In this document: one piece after another, positions 48,501-57,365 of the stretch
Layout of the letters: each line of letters begins with the position of its first letter
How positions within the stretch are numbered: position 1 is the stretch's first letter
Source of the DNA: Oxalobacteraceae bacterium UBA6018
GTDB taxonomy: Bacteria; Pseudomonadota; Gammaproteobacteria; Burkholderiales; Burkholderiaceae_D
Assembly: GCA_002428015.1 (NCBI GenBank)
Contig: DIZW01000078.1
Span: 22,328-86,327 of the forward strand
Length of the DNA stretch: 64,000 nt
Direction: 5' to 3'
Position numbers and translations under genes: made by a program
Notes under the pieces: generated by a model
Told to the model about the DNA's origin: nothing
The model's input: the letters and a program-made list of their open reading frames with translations, nothing else
Databases searched by the model: none

Positions 48501-50117
48501 TTAGCGGGGCAGTCGCTGCCGCGCCACAATGCTGCCGAACCCGTCCAGCAGCACGGTGCCGTGCGCGCCGTGGGCATACAGCATGTCCATCGCGTCGAGC
48601 TCGCACGGCAGCGCGCAGGGCGTGCCGGCCAGATTGACCATCACGAATATGCGCTCGCGTTCGGTGACGCGCCAGAACCCGAGTTGGTGCGGGCCCGGCA
48701 GCGCGACGAATTCAACGCTGCCGTGACGCAGCGCGGCATGGTTCGCGCGCAGGCCCAGCAGGCGGCGGTAGTGCACCAACGTGGGGTCGTCCGGCGCGGG
48801 CCGCGGGAGCGTGAAGCCATCGAACAGCGAGCTCCAGTTGTTCCAGGCCGGCTCGTCGAACTCCTGCCCCATCATGATGTGAGGCACGCCGTTGAGCGTG
48901 AGGTGCACGGTGGCCGCGGCGCGGTGCAGCGCCGCGCCGAAATAACGGTGCGCCCTGCCCTGCTCCTTTTCCTCGAGCCAGCGCAGGCGCACTGCGCCGC
49001 GCGGAAAGCTGTAGGTGGACGCCTCCCAGTCGCGCCGGAAATCAGCCGCGTCGGCCTGCCCGTCGGCGATCGCACGCAGCATCGCGCGCGCCCCGCCGTC
49101 ATGGGTCAGGTCGCAGGCGGCCAGGTGGTGCAGCTCGTCGCACGATTGGGCCAGCAGCACCAGGCCGGGGCGGCGCGCGTGCAGGGCGGCGCGGATGTCG
49201 TCGAGGAAGTCGCAGGGCGTGATGTCGGCGTCGTCAAAGCGCAAGCCGTCGAAATCGGCCACGGTGATCCAGTGCAGCATCGCGCCGATCAGGTAGGCAC
49301 GCAGGTCGGCGCTGGCGAAATCGAAGCCGGCGAACTGCGCGCGCCCCGGCACCGCGTACATCACCGTGCCGTCGGCGGCGCGCGTAAACCAGTCCGGGTG
49401 CGAGAGCGTGAGCGGGTTGTCGCAGGCCGCGCGGTTGAGCGTCCAGTCGTACATCACGCGCATGCCGAGCCGGTGCGCGTGGGCGACAAACGCGCGCAGC
49501 GCCGCCTCGTCGCCGAGCGCGGGGTCGATCGCCAGGAAGTCGCGCACCGCGTACGGGTCACCGTGGCGGCCTTCGCGGCGCGCCACGCCGATCGGATGGA
49601 TCGGCATCAGCCACACCACGTTCACGCCAAGTTCACGCAGATCGTCCAGGCGGGCGCGGGCGCCATCCAGGGTGCCGCCGAAGGCCCGCACCGACAGCTG
49701 GTAGAACACCGCGTCGCGCAGCCACGGCGCACTGGCCACCGCGCTGCGGCGCTGGTACAGGCCGGCCGGATGGGTCGCGCTGACCTGGCCCCGGCGGATG
49801 AACAGCGCGCGCTCGTCCGTCACGGTGAAACAGGAATTGTCCTGCGCGTCTTCCGAGATCCAGTCGTTGGCCGGGTCGCGGATCCAGTCGCGTCCATCGA
49901 CGACGTATTTGTAATGGTGCCGTCCAGGGTCGATGCGCAAGGTAGTCGCCCACGAGGTCGGACCGATGCAGGTCAGGGGCGCGGCGTCGCCGACCCAGCT
50001 GTTGAAGGTGCCGGCCACCGCCACCGATACGGTCGAGGTCGTGCTTTCGAAGCGGAAACGTATCCCCGTCGGTGTTTGTTGCGGTAGGCAGGAATGTGCG
50101 TCGAGCATGTCTGTCAT
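48501..50117 (-). CDS. GH13-like protein with CBM48-type N terminus and altered catalytic residues
   Basis: The 538-residue product has a CBM48/AMPK-like module (about 20-100; VAVAGTFNSW, HHYKYVVDGRDW) and a GH13 barrel (about 130-480). Region II keeps the nucleophile D295 in DGLRFDD. Region I reads DWTLNR (normally DxxxNH; R229). Region III reads LLAQS with Q324 where the acid/base Glu is expected. Region IV reads EEKE (383-385) instead of NHD. Three of four catalytic regions are changed, so hydrolysis is unlikely and a binding or regulatory role is possible. ATG at 50117 is used; TTG at 50129 is an alternative. A LacI-type regulator is divergent upstream. Confidence 0.88.
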   Translation of the reverse strand: MTDMLDAHSCLPQQTPTGIRFRFESTTSTVSVAVAGTFNSWVGDAAPLTCIGPTSWATTLRIDPGRHHYKYVVDGRDWIRDPANDWISEDAQDNSCFTVTDERALFIRRGQVSATHPAGLYQRRSAVASAPWLRDAVFYQLSVRAFGGTLDGARARLDDLRELGVNVVWLMPIHPIGVARREGRHGDPYAVRDFLAIDPALGDEAALRAFVAHAHRLGMRVMYDWTLNRAACDNPLTLSHPDWFTRAADGTVMYAVPGRAQFAGFDFASADLRAYLIGAMLHWITVADFDGLRFDDADITPCDFLDDIRAALHARRPGLVLLAQSCDELHHLAACDLTHDGGARAMLRAIADGQADAADFRRDWEASTYSFPRGAVRLRWLEEKEQGRAHRYFGAALHRAAATVHLTLNGVPHIMMGQEFDEPAWNNWSSLFDGFTLPRPAPDDPTLVHYRRLLGLRANHAALRHGSVEFVALPGPHQLGFWRVTERERIFVMVNLAGTPCALPCELDAMDMLYAHGAHGTVLLDGFGSIVARQRLPR

Positions 50118-50181
50118 GTTGTTTTTCAACTACATAAAACGAAAATGAAGGCGGCAAAATGGTATTCCGCTACGAAATCGA

Positions 50182-50193
50182 AGTAATATTACT
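50182..50193. promoter_or_regulatory. Perfect 12-bp palindrome upstream of the GH13-like gene
   Basis: AGTAATATTACT lies 65 bases before the ATG at 50117, in an A/T-rich patch between the start and the minus-strand terminator. It may be an operator or part of the promoter. Confidence 0.35.
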
Positions 50194-50214
50194 ACAACAG
50201 CAAACCCGACAGAC

Positions 50215-50252
50215 AAAAAAAACCCGCTTCCGGGGGACAACCGGGGCGGGTT
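50215..50252 (-). terminator. Intrinsic terminator on the minus strand
   Basis: Read on the minus strand, AACCCGC with an inner CCGG stem pairs with CCGG and GCGGGTT, followed by eight T. It lies 98 bases before the GH13-like start and 26 bases after the last stop of the broken frame at 50279, so it either ends that upstream transcript or acts as an attenuator. Confidence 0.75.
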
Positions 50253-50278
50253 AAACTGTCAGGCTACAAATCTACACA

Positions 50279-50689
50279 TCACAAAAGTAGATCCGGTCGT
50301 CCAACAGGAGAGACGGTACGATCCAAAAACTGGCTGCGCTCAGGCGCATTGCTTGCCGGGTTTGCTACCCCAGCCGGTTTCGGCTTTGCGCGCGGCACCA
50401 TTGCCGCGCGAATCACATCCTTTACGTAACAGAGCGTGGCGCCGGTACGACGCCAAGCGGCTGCGCCACCTTCAAAACTTAACGACTATCCCGGTCGCCT
50501 CTTTGACCTTGCGCAAAGGCGTGAACTAGACGCCGCTACGGCCGGTCCTACCGTTAGAACCTGCTTCGCGACGACTGGTTGCGTGTTGTCCACTAACAAC
50601 GTTATCACAAAATCAGGCGCCGCGCGAGCATCGGATGAAAATAATGTGAGCGCTAACATTATTGTAGGCGAAAACAGCAAAATTTTCAT
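50279..50689 (-). pseudogene. Possible broken gene for a small exported protein
   Basis: A minus-strand frame starts at ATG 50689 with GGGAAG before it and a signal-peptide-like N terminus (LLFSPTIMLALTLFSSDARA). It reaches a TAG at 50486-50488 after 67 codons. In the same frame it then continues 68 codons to TGA at 50279, which is followed after 26 bases by the intrinsic terminator. Codon use is much less GC-rich than in neighbouring genes. It may be a decayed foreign gene with one nonsense codon, a genuine 67-residue peptide gene, or chance. No family is recognised. Confidence 0.3.
50644..50659. promoter_or_regulatory. LacI-type operator-like palindrome (GCGC centre)
   Basis: ATGTGAGCGCTAACAT is a 16-base near-perfect palindrome of the AGCGCT class bound by many LacI-family regulators. 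It lies in the spacer before the LacI-type gene at 50922 and inside the possible broken frame. Confidence 0.5.
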
Positions 50690-50722
50690 TAAAACTTCCC
50701 TTTTCAGTCATCGTCATGATTG

Positions 50723-50736
50723 TGAAATCGTTTTCA
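50723..50736. promoter_or_regulatory. LacI-type operator-like site, upstream copy
   Basis: TGAAATCGTTTTCA differs at one position from the perfect palindrome at 50787; the centres are 64 bases apart. Paired sites would allow looping by a LacI-family tetramer. Confidence 0.5.
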
Positions 50737-50786
50737 AGCGACGATCTTATTTTAACCCTGGCATTGAAAATAAGTCAAATAGAATC

Positions 50787-50800
50787 TGAAAACGTTTTCA
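50787..50800. promoter_or_regulatory. Perfect LacI-type operator palindrome
   Basis: TGAAAACGTTTTCA is a perfect 14-base palindrome with a CG centre, as is typical for LacI-family operators, 122 bases before the regulator start codon. Confidence 0.6.
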
Positions 50801-50921
50801 AAGGCCGGCAATCTGCTTGCCGGTAAGGTAAGCTGCGGCTCTGCCGCCGGGAAGCGCCCTTGCTGCTTGTAAATATGGTATCTTCTAACCGAACTTTGTT
50901 CCAGATCACACAGGAAGTAAA

Positions 50922-51941
50922 TTGACTGAATCTCCTCGCATGTCAGCGCCCTCCACCCTCATCGACGTCGCCCGCATGGCCGGGGTATCGCCCAGCACGG
51001 TATCGCGCATCCTGAACGGCACCGCCAAGGTCTCGGACGACAAGCGCATCGCGGTTCAGGCGGCCATCGAAAAGATGAACTTCGCCCCCAACCAGATGGC
51101 GCAAGGGCTCAAGAAGGGCCGCTCGATGACGATCGGCATCGTGGTCCAGGACATCTCCAGTCCCTTCTTCGACGAAACCTTGCGCGGCGTCGACGACAGC
51201 CTCAAGGGAACCGGCTTCGCCTCGGTGATCGTCAGCGGCCACTGGAATGCGGAGGAAGAAGTCCAGCGCATCCGCCTGCTGCTCGCGCGCAAGGTCGACG
51301 GCATCATCCTGCTGTCCGGCCGCATCAGCGACGAGGACATCCTGCGTTTCGCCGGCACCCGCCCGATCGTCTCGACCGGGCGCGAACTGCACACCGCGAG
51401 CGCGCTCGGCTTCAAGCTCGACAACGAGAACGGCGCCTACCTCGCGGTGCGCCACCTGATCGACCTGGGCCACCGCCGCATCGCCTTCGTCACCGGCCCG
51501 GCCAACAACAACGACGCCGCCGAGCGCATGGCCGGCTACGCGCGCGCGCTGGCCGAGGCCGGCATCGAGGTCAACATGAACCTGGTGGCCGAAGGCGACT
51601 TCCACGAGGCCGGCGGCATGCAGGCCTTGAACCGCCTGTTCGAGACCAACCAGCAGTTCACGGCCGTGTTCGCTGCCAACGACCTGAGCGCCTACGGGGC
51701 ACGCCTGTGCATGTACCGCAAGGGCATCCGCGTGCCCGACGATATCTCGCTGATCGGCTTCGACGACCTGCCCGGATCGGAATACACGACCCCGCCGCTG
51801 ACGACGGTGCGCCAGCCGCTGTACGACATGGGCCGCATCGCCACCCAGGCCCTGCTGCGCCTGATCGACGGCGGCACCGTGACGGACCAGATTCCGCCGG
51901 TCGAGCTGGTGGTCAGGGAAACCACGCGCCGCGTGCGCTGA
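50922..51941 (+). CDS. LacI-family transcriptional regulator
   Basis: The 339-residue product has an N-terminal LacI helix-turn-helix (TLIDVARMAGVSPSTVSRIL, about 12-32, with hinge helix NQMAQGLKKGRS) and a periplasmic-binding-like sugar domain (about 65-335; IVVQDISSPFFDETLRGV, IGFDDLPGSEYTTPPLTTV). The start is TTG with AGGAAG seven bases before; ATG at 50940 is an alternative. It is divergent from the GH13-like gene, and two operator-like palindromes precede it, so regulation of both by this protein with a sugar effector is likely. The effector is unknown. Confidence 0.92.
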   Translation: MTESPRMSAPSTLIDVARMAGVSPSTVSRILNGTAKVSDDKRIAVQAAIEKMNFAPNQMAQGLKKGRSMTIGIVVQDISSPFFDETLRGVDDSLKGTGFASVIVSGHWNAEEEVQRIRLLLARKVDGIILLSGRISDEDILRFAGTRPIVSTGRELHTASALGFKLDNENGAYLAVRHLIDLGHRRIAFVTGPANNNDAAERMAGYARALAEAGIEVNMNLVAEGDFHEAGGMQALNRLFETNQQFTAVFAANDLSAYGARLCMYRKGIRVPDDISLIGFDDLPGSEYTTPPLTTVRQPLYDMGRIATQALLRLIDGGTVTDQIPPVELVVRETTRRVR

Positions 51942-52012
51942 CAAGTCGCGCGGCCCCGCCTGAGATCAGCGTCCCGCGCCAGCCGCGGGTCCCAGCCGAA
52001 CTTCGCGGCCCC

Positions 52013-52384
52013 TCAGGCCTGGGCCGCCGCCACGCAGTAATCGGTCATGGCGCGCTGCACCTGGGGGTCTTCCCCCACCGCGCCGGCCACGCTGATATCC
52101 ACCTGCGGATACGTGCCGCGCAGTTGCTCCACCATCAGCGGCAGGTCGCGCAGCACATGCCCGCCCTGCCCCAGGAACACCGGCACCACCGTCACCCGCG
52201 TGACCCCCTGCGCGGCCAGCGCGGCCACCTGCTCGGGCAGGCTAGGCGTCATCAGCTCGAGGAAGGCCAGCGTCACCGGCACCTCGGGCATGCGCGCCTG
52301 GGTCATCTCGCGCAGGCGCTCGAACGGGGCGGCCCAGGAAGCGGCGCGGGCGCCGTGGGCGAACAGGATCAGGGCGCGGCTCAT
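52013..52384 (-). CDS. sirB: Sirohydrochlorin chelatase (CbiX/SirB family)
   Basis: The 123-residue product is a short CbiX-type chelatase with MSRALILFAHGAR (histidine H10), VTVVPVFLGQGGHVLRDL with a second metal histidine and conserved GxG region. It would insert iron or cobalt into sirohydrochlorin; the cobA gene at 46679 gives the precursor for siroheme of CysI. GGAGAG precedes the ATG, which shares one base with the lptG stop (TGATG), so it is coupled to an envelope operon rather than to the cys operon. Confidence 0.9.
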   Translation of the reverse strand: MSRALILFAHGARAASWAAPFERLREMTQARMPEVPVTLAFLELMTPSLPEQVAALAAQGVTRVTVVPVFLGQGGHVLRDLPLMVEQLRGTYPQVDISVAGAVGEDPQVQRAMTDYCVAAAQA

Positions 52385-53562
52385 CAATGTCTCTCCACCC
52401 ACCAAAGGGCTCCTAGCGCCAGCCCCAGGAACAGGATGCTGGGCGCGATCGCGGTCACCACCGCCGGCATGCTGCTGAGCATGCCGATGTGCGAAAACAG
52501 CGTGTTGACCAGCATGAAGGCCACGCCGATCATGATGCCGATGAAGATCTTCAAGCTGACCCCGCCGCTGCGCGTGTGCAGGTAGCCGAACGGCAGCGCC
52601 ATCGCCATCATCACGAAGATCGCCAGCGGATCGAACAGCTTCTTCCAGAACGCGATCTTGAAGCGCTCGTTCTCCTGCCGGTTCTCCGACAGATGGCGGG
52701 TGTACAGCGCCAGCTCGTTGGCCGACATGCGGTCCGGATCGTTGCTCGACACCGACAGCAGCTTGGGCGTGATCTCCGACACCAGTTGCAGGGTCGGCAG
52801 CTTGCGCGTGGTGACCACGCTGGTCTCCTGGCCATAGGTGCCGCTGGCCTGGTCCTGCGGCGCCTGGCCCGGCTCGGGCAGCGCGCGGGTGTTCGAAAAC
52901 ACGTTCTCCGTCACGTCCTCGAGGCGCCAGCTGCCGTTGCCGATGAAGGTGGCGCGCTTGGCGGTGATCAGCGAGCGCATGCGAAAGCGCGTGTCGAACT
53001 CGTAGACCTTCACGTCGACCAGTTCGCGGTCGCTGCGCAGTTCGCGCACGTTAAAGAAGCGCGTGCCCGTCACCGCGCCGGTCAGGCCGTCGGCGTGTAC
53101 GGTGTCCTTGGTCCACATGCCGGAACGGAACTGGTCCGAGACCGTCGTGCCGCGCGCCACCATGCGCAACCTTTCCGACGCGGGCGCGGTGCGCGGGGCG
53201 ATCAGTTCGCCGAACACGAACGTGATGGCCACCAGCACCAGGCCGATCCGGAACAGCATCCCGGCCGCGCGCGCGGTCGACATGCTGGAGGCGCGCATGA
53301 TGGTGAACTCCGAGCTCGATGCGAACTGCGCCATCGTGTAGATGGTGCCGATCAACACGGCCACCGGCATCACCTCGTACACGTGGCCCGGCACGCGCAG
53401 CAGCACGTACAGGAACACATGCTCGATCGTATAGCCCTGCTTGCCCACCGCGGGCAGCTCGGCGATCAGGTCCATGAAGGCCGACAGGCCCAGGAAAGCG
53501 ACCAGCACGAAGCCTACCGCCTGGCCGATCGTGACGGCGAAATAGCGCTGCAAGATCTTCAT
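52384..53562 (-). CDS. lptG: LPS export ABC transporter permease LptG
   Basis: The 392-residue inner-membrane permease has six membrane segments in two groups (about residues 12-125 and 300-385) around a periplasmic jellyroll domain (about 140-280). With LptF and LptB2 it extracts lipopolysaccharide from the membrane. EFTIMRASSMSTARAAGMLF near 85 is the cytoplasmic coupling helix. It overlaps lptF by four bases (ATGA) and sirB by one. Confidence 0.95.
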   Translation of the reverse strand: MKILQRYFAVTIGQAVGFVLVAFLGLSAFMDLIAELPAVGKQGYTIEHVFLYVLLRVPGHVYEVMPVAVLIGTIYTMAQFASSSEFTIMRASSMSTARAAGMLFRIGLVLVAITFVFGELIAPRTAPASERLRMVARGTTVSDQFRSGMWTKDTVHADGLTGAVTGTRFFNVRELRSDRELVDVKVYEFDTRFRMRSLITAKRATFIGNGSWRLEDVTENVFSNTRALPEPGQAPQDQASGTYGQETSVVTTRKLPTLQLVSEITPKLLSVSSNDPDRMSANELALYTRHLSENRQENERFKIAFWKKLFDPLAIFVMMAMALPFGYLHTRSGGVSLKIFIGIMIGVAFMLVNTLFSHIGMLSSMPAVVTAIAPSILFLGLALGALWWVERH

Positions 53563-54692
53563 TTGACCACCGCCTGGCCCGGCGCTCGGATGCGCTTGAG
53601 CGTCGCCCACAGCACGCGCGGATGGTACAGATGGTTGACGTTCAGGCGCCAGGAGAACATGCCGACCACGCACAGCAGCGTGATCAGGTGCAGCGGCCAC
53701 CAGGCCACGCCGAAGCTGATCTTGCCCTGCGAGACGCTGTGTTCGGCCAGGCGCACCAGGTTGTTATAGGTGAAGAAGATCAGCAGCGCGATGATCAGGT
53801 TGGCCGAGCTGCCGGCGCGCGGGTTGACGAAGCCGAGCGGGATCGCCAGCAGCAGCAGCAGCAAGCAGATGATCGGCGCCGAAATCCGGTACAGCAGCTC
53901 GGCGCGCGCGTCGTTGCCCGGACGCGCGATCAACTCGGCGGTGCTCAAGGCGTCCGACGACATGATCGGATCGAGCGCGGCGACCTTGTTCGCCACCCGC
54001 ATGCTGTAGCGCTCGAACTCCATGGTGCGAAAGTCCGCCTGCCCCGGCGTGCCCTGGTAGCGGCGGCCGTTCTTGAGCACCAGGAAGGAGCCGCCCTCGG
54101 GGCTCTGCTCGATCACGCCCTCTTTGGCCACCACGATGGTGTTGCCGTTCTTGTCCACCGTATTGACAAACACGTTCTGCACCACGGTCGCCTCGCCGGT
54201 CGCGCCTTCGACGAAAAACACCCGGTTGGTCGAGGAGGACTCCTTGAACTGGCCGGGCGAGACCTTCTTGAGGTCCTCGCGCTTTTCGAAGCGCTGCGCG
54301 AACGCCGCGCTCTTGGCCGAGGCCCAGGGCGCCGCGAACAGGCTCAAGGCGCCCGTCATGATCACGATCGGCAGGCCGAACATGAGTACCGGGCGCACCC
54401 AGCGCACCAGCGACAGGCCGGAGGCGAACCACACCACCATCTCGGAATCGCGGTAGCTGCGCGTGACCACGGCCAGCACCGAAATAAAGCTGGTGAGGAT
54501 CAGGACAGTTGGCAGATAATTCAGCATCGCAAAAAACAGCAGCGCGACGACGTCGCTCGAGGCGACCTTGCCGCCAGCGGCCTTGCCGAGGATGCCCATC
54601 AGGGCCCACGTCAGCAGGATGGTAAACAGCACCGTGAAGGCGGCGCCGGCCGAACTGGCCATTTCACGTTGCAGGGCGCGATGGAAGATCAT
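53559..54692 (-). CDS. lptF: LPS export ABC transporter permease LptF
   Basis: The 377-residue permease starts MIFHRALQREMASSAGAAF and has membrane segments near 15-35, 48-75 and 97-120, a periplasmic domain (about 125-255) and a second membrane group (about 268-350). The coupling helix is SEMVVWFASGLSLVRWVRPV. It pairs with LptG in one operon (lptF-lptG-sirB) and is divergent from pepA. Confidence 0.95.
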   Translation of the reverse strand: MIFHRALQREMASSAGAAFTVLFTILLTWALMGILGKAAGGKVASSDVVALLFFAMLNYLPTVLILTSFISVLAVVTRSYRDSEMVVWFASGLSLVRWVRPVLMFGLPIVIMTGALSLFAAPWASAKSAAFAQRFEKREDLKKVSPGQFKESSSTNRVFFVEGATGEATVVQNVFVNTVDKNGNTIVVAKEGVIEQSPEGGSFLVLKNGRRYQGTPGQADFRTMEFERYSMRVANKVAALDPIMSSDALSTAELIARPGNDARAELLYRISAPIICLLLLLLAIPLGFVNPRAGSSANLIIALLIFFTYNNLVRLAEHSVSQGKISFGVAWWPLHLITLLCVVGMFSWRLNVNHLYHPRVLWATLKRIRAPGQAVVK

Positions 54693-54750
54693 TCGAATTT
54701 ATAATCACAGGTTGAGCAGTGCGCGGCACACATAAGACAGGGGAATCCAA

Positions 54751-56244
54751 ATGGACTTTAGCATAAAAGCATACGACACAAAAAACACCATCGCCTCGGC
54801 TAAAACCGGCTGCGTCGCGGTTGCGGTATTCGAGAACAAGCAGTTGTCGCAGGCCGCGCAGGCCCTCGACGCAAGTGGTGAGATCACGGCTGCGCTCAAG
54901 TCCGGCGACCTCACCGGCAAGCCCGGTTCGACCCTGCTGCTGCGCGGCGTGACCGGGGTGGCCGCGGCGCGCGTGCTGCTGGTCGGCCTGGGCGGGCAGG
55001 ACGCGATCGGCGAGAAGAACTTCGCCTCGGCGGTGACGGCGACGCTCAAGGTGTTCGCTTCCCTGGGCGCGACCGACGCCATTATCGCATTACCACTGGC
55101 CGATGTGAAAGAGCGCGACTCGAACTGGGGCGTGCGCTGCATCGTCGGCACGGCCCACGAGAGCGTGTTCCGCACCGACGCGCAGAAAAGCAAGAAGGAC
55201 CCGGCGCCCAACGGCGTGCGCAAGCTGACCATCGCCGCGCCGGCCGGGGCCCAGCTCAAGACCGCGCTGGCCCAGGCCATCGCGATCGCCAACGGCATGG
55301 ACTTGACCAAGGAACTGGGCAACCTGTCGGCCAACGTGTGCACCCCGACCTACCTGGCCAACGTGGCCAGGAAGCTGGCCGCCGACTACCGCTTCGAGAT
55401 CGAGGTCCTGGAGCGCAAGCAGCTGCAGGCGCTGCGCATGGGCAGCTTCCTGTCGGTGACCAACGGCAGCGAGGAGCCGCCCAAGTTCATCGTCCTCAAG
55501 CACATGGGCGGCAAGCCCAAGGACGCGCCGGTGGTCCTGGTCGGCAAGGGCATCACCTTCGACAGCGGCGGCATCTCGATCAAGCCCGGCGCGGCGATGG
55601 ACGAGATGAAGTACGACATGTGCGGCGCCGCCTCTGTGCTGGGCACCTTCCGCGCGCTCGGCGAAATGGGCTTGAAGATCAACGTGATCGGCATCGTCGC
55701 CGCCTGCGAGAACATGCCGTCCGGGCGCGCCACCAAGCCGGGCGACATCGTCACCTCGATGAACGGCCTGACCATCGAAGTGCTCAACACCGACGCCGAG
55801 GGGCGCCTGGTGCTGTGCGACGCCCTCACCTACGCCGAGCGCTTCAACCCGGCCGCGGTGATCGACATCGCCACCCTGACCGGCGCCTGCATCGTGGCCC
55901 TGGGCCACCACAACAGCGGCCTGTTCACCCGCGCCGACGCCGCGCACGAGAAGCTGGCGGCCGAACTGCTGGCGGCCGGCAAGCAGGCCGGCGACACGGC
56001 CTGGCGCCTGCCGGTCGAGGAAGCCTACAACGAGCAGCTCAAGTCCAACTTCGCCGACCTGGCCAACATCGGCTCGCCCGGCGGCGCCAGCGTGACCGCG
56101 GCCTGCTTCCTGGAGAACTTCACGCGCAAGTACACCTGGGCCCACCTGGACATCGCCGGCACCGCGTGGAAGAGCGGCGGCGCGAAAGGCGCCACCGGCC
56201 GTCCAGTGCCGCTGCTGTCGACCTTCCTGATCAACCGCAGCTAG
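54751..56244 (+). CDS. pepA: Leucyl aminopeptidase (M17)
   Basis: The 497-residue M17 aminopeptidase has an N-terminal macro-like domain (1-160) and a C-terminal two-metal peptidase. Key motifs are GKGITFDSGGISIKPGAAMD and NTDAEGRL at 346-353 with the metal ligands. The hexameric enzyme removes N-terminal residues and in E. coli also binds DNA. GGGGAATCC lies before the ATG. It is divergent from lptF, with TATAAT at 54700-54705 in the 58-base spacer. Confidence 0.96.
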   Translation: MDFSIKAYDTKNTIASAKTGCVAVAVFENKQLSQAAQALDASGEITAALKSGDLTGKPGSTLLLRGVTGVAAARVLLVGLGGQDAIGEKNFASAVTATLKVFASLGATDAIIALPLADVKERDSNWGVRCIVGTAHESVFRTDAQKSKKDPAPNGVRKLTIAAPAGAQLKTALAQAIAIANGMDLTKELGNLSANVCTPTYLANVARKLAADYRFEIEVLERKQLQALRMGSFLSVTNGSEEPPKFIVLKHMGGKPKDAPVVLVGKGITFDSGGISIKPGAAMDEMKYDMCGAASVLGTFRALGEMGLKINVIGIVAACENMPSGRATKPGDIVTSMNGLTIEVLNTDAEGRLVLCDALTYAERFNPAAVIDIATLTGACIVALGHHNSGLFTRADAAHEKLAAELLAAGKQAGDTAWRLPVEEAYNEQLKSNFADLANIGSPGGASVTAACFLENFTRKYTWAHLDIAGTAWKSGGAKGATGRPVPLLSTFLINRS

Positions 56245-56283
56245 CGGGCACGGGGCGCGGCCAATCGCCCCGCGCGTCCCGGT

Positions 56284-56736
56284 TCAATACACCACGTTGG
56301 CGCCGCTCTCCTCGAGCGGCTCCTGGTCGGCCGAGCGCCCGATGCGGCGCATCATCACGGTGAGCGTCTCCGGATAGTCGAAGCCGGCCCCGGTGCGCTT
56401 GTCGAGCAGGTAGCCCAGCCCCGCGGTGAGCACCGCGTTGCCCACCACCGCGCTGGTGTTGGCCTTGGAGGCCACCACGTCCTGGCCCACGCTGGCGCCG
56501 TTCTTGCGGCAATCGACCCACAGGTTGCCGGCGCTCTTTTGCACCGTCACGTGGCCCGGCGAGGTGACGAACCAGCGCCCGGCGTCGTTGGTCAGCACGC
56601 AGCCGGCCCCGCCGATCTCGCGGTTGTCCTGGATCGTGCGCACCATCAGCACCTGTTGGTTCGATTCGCTGATCGTCGCGCAGCCGCCGAGCGCGGCCAG
56701 CAGCGCCAGCGCGCCGGTGTGTTTTAAGCTTGCCAT
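56284..56736 (-). CDS. Putative lipoprotein of unknown function
   Basis: The 150-residue product has a lipoprotein signal with lipobox LGGC and lipidated C19, followed by ATISESNQ. The residue after Cys is Ala, which does not suggest inner-membrane retention, so an outer-membrane location is likely. C-terminal parts show a strand-rich stretch and a short hydrophobic segment (VVGNAVLTAGLGYLLD). No family is recognised. It is convergent with pepA. Confidence 0.8.
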   Translation of the reverse strand: MASLKHTGALALLAALGGCATISESNQQVLMVRTIQDNREIGGAGCVLTNDAGRWFVTSPGHVTVQKSAGNLWVDCRKNGASVGQDVVASKANTSAVVGNAVLTAGLGYLLDKRTGAGFDYPETLTVMMRRIGRSADQEPLEESGANVVY

Positions 56737-56832
56737 GTCTTTACCCAAAAAAATCGTTCGTCCGCTGTCATCCGTGATCGGCGCCTTCCCTCGTTTACGG
56801 CAGCGCGCGGCCGGAGCTTGAATGGAGCGTGG

Positions 56833-57312
56833 CTAGCGCAGCGGAATCGGCTGGGTGGCCGGAACCGGCACCGCCGTCACGCTGTTTTTGGGGCTGCCTT
56901 CGACCACGCGGTCGGAATAGACCAGGTACACCAGCGCGTTGCGGCGCGCGTCCACCATGCGCACCACGCGCACGTGCTTGAAGAACACCGAGGCGCGCTC
57001 GGTGAACACTTCTTCCTGCTGGGGGAGCTTGCCGTTGAAGCTGATCGTGCCTACCTGGCGGCAGGCGACCGAGGAATCGGACTTGTCTTCGGCCAGGCCG
57101 ATGGCGCCCTTGATGCCGCCGGTCTTCGCGCGCGACAGATAGCAGCTCACGCCGCCGACACGCGGGTCGTCGAAGACCTCGACCACGATCTTGTGGTCGG
57201 GACCGAGCAGCTTGAACACGGTGTCGACCGAGCCGACGGTTTCAGCGCGCGCGCAGGCGCAGGCGGCGGCCAGCGCGGCCGCGACCCATGGCAATACCGA
57301 TGAAAGGCGCAT
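56833..57312 (-). CDS. creA: CreA family periplasmic protein
   Basis: The 159-residue product has a signal peptide (VLPWVAAALAAACACARAE) and the CreA family core KIVVEVFDDPRVGGVSCYLSR, GIKGAIGLAEDKSDSSVACRQVG and KHVRVVRMVDARRNALVYLVYSD. The role of CreA is unknown; in E. coli it precedes the CreBC two-component genes, which are not present here. AGGAGA precedes the ATG by six bases. Confidence 0.93.
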   Translation of the reverse strand: MRLSSVLPWVAAALAAACACARAETVGSVDTVFKLLGPDHKIVVEVFDDPRVGGVSCYLSRAKTGGIKGAIGLAEDKSDSSVACRQVGTISFNGKLPQQEEVFTERASVFFKHVRVVRMVDARRNALVYLVYSDRVVEGSPKNSVTAVPVPATQPIPLR

Positions 57313-57365
57313 CGCGCTCTCCTGGAAAAGGAGCGCGCCCGCTGCGCGCTTCGCGCCCAAGTGTA

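Noticed and set aside
50436..50789. A 117-codon plus-strand frame before the LacI regulator
   Set aside because: It crosses the operator palindromes and has no ribosome site or family pattern.
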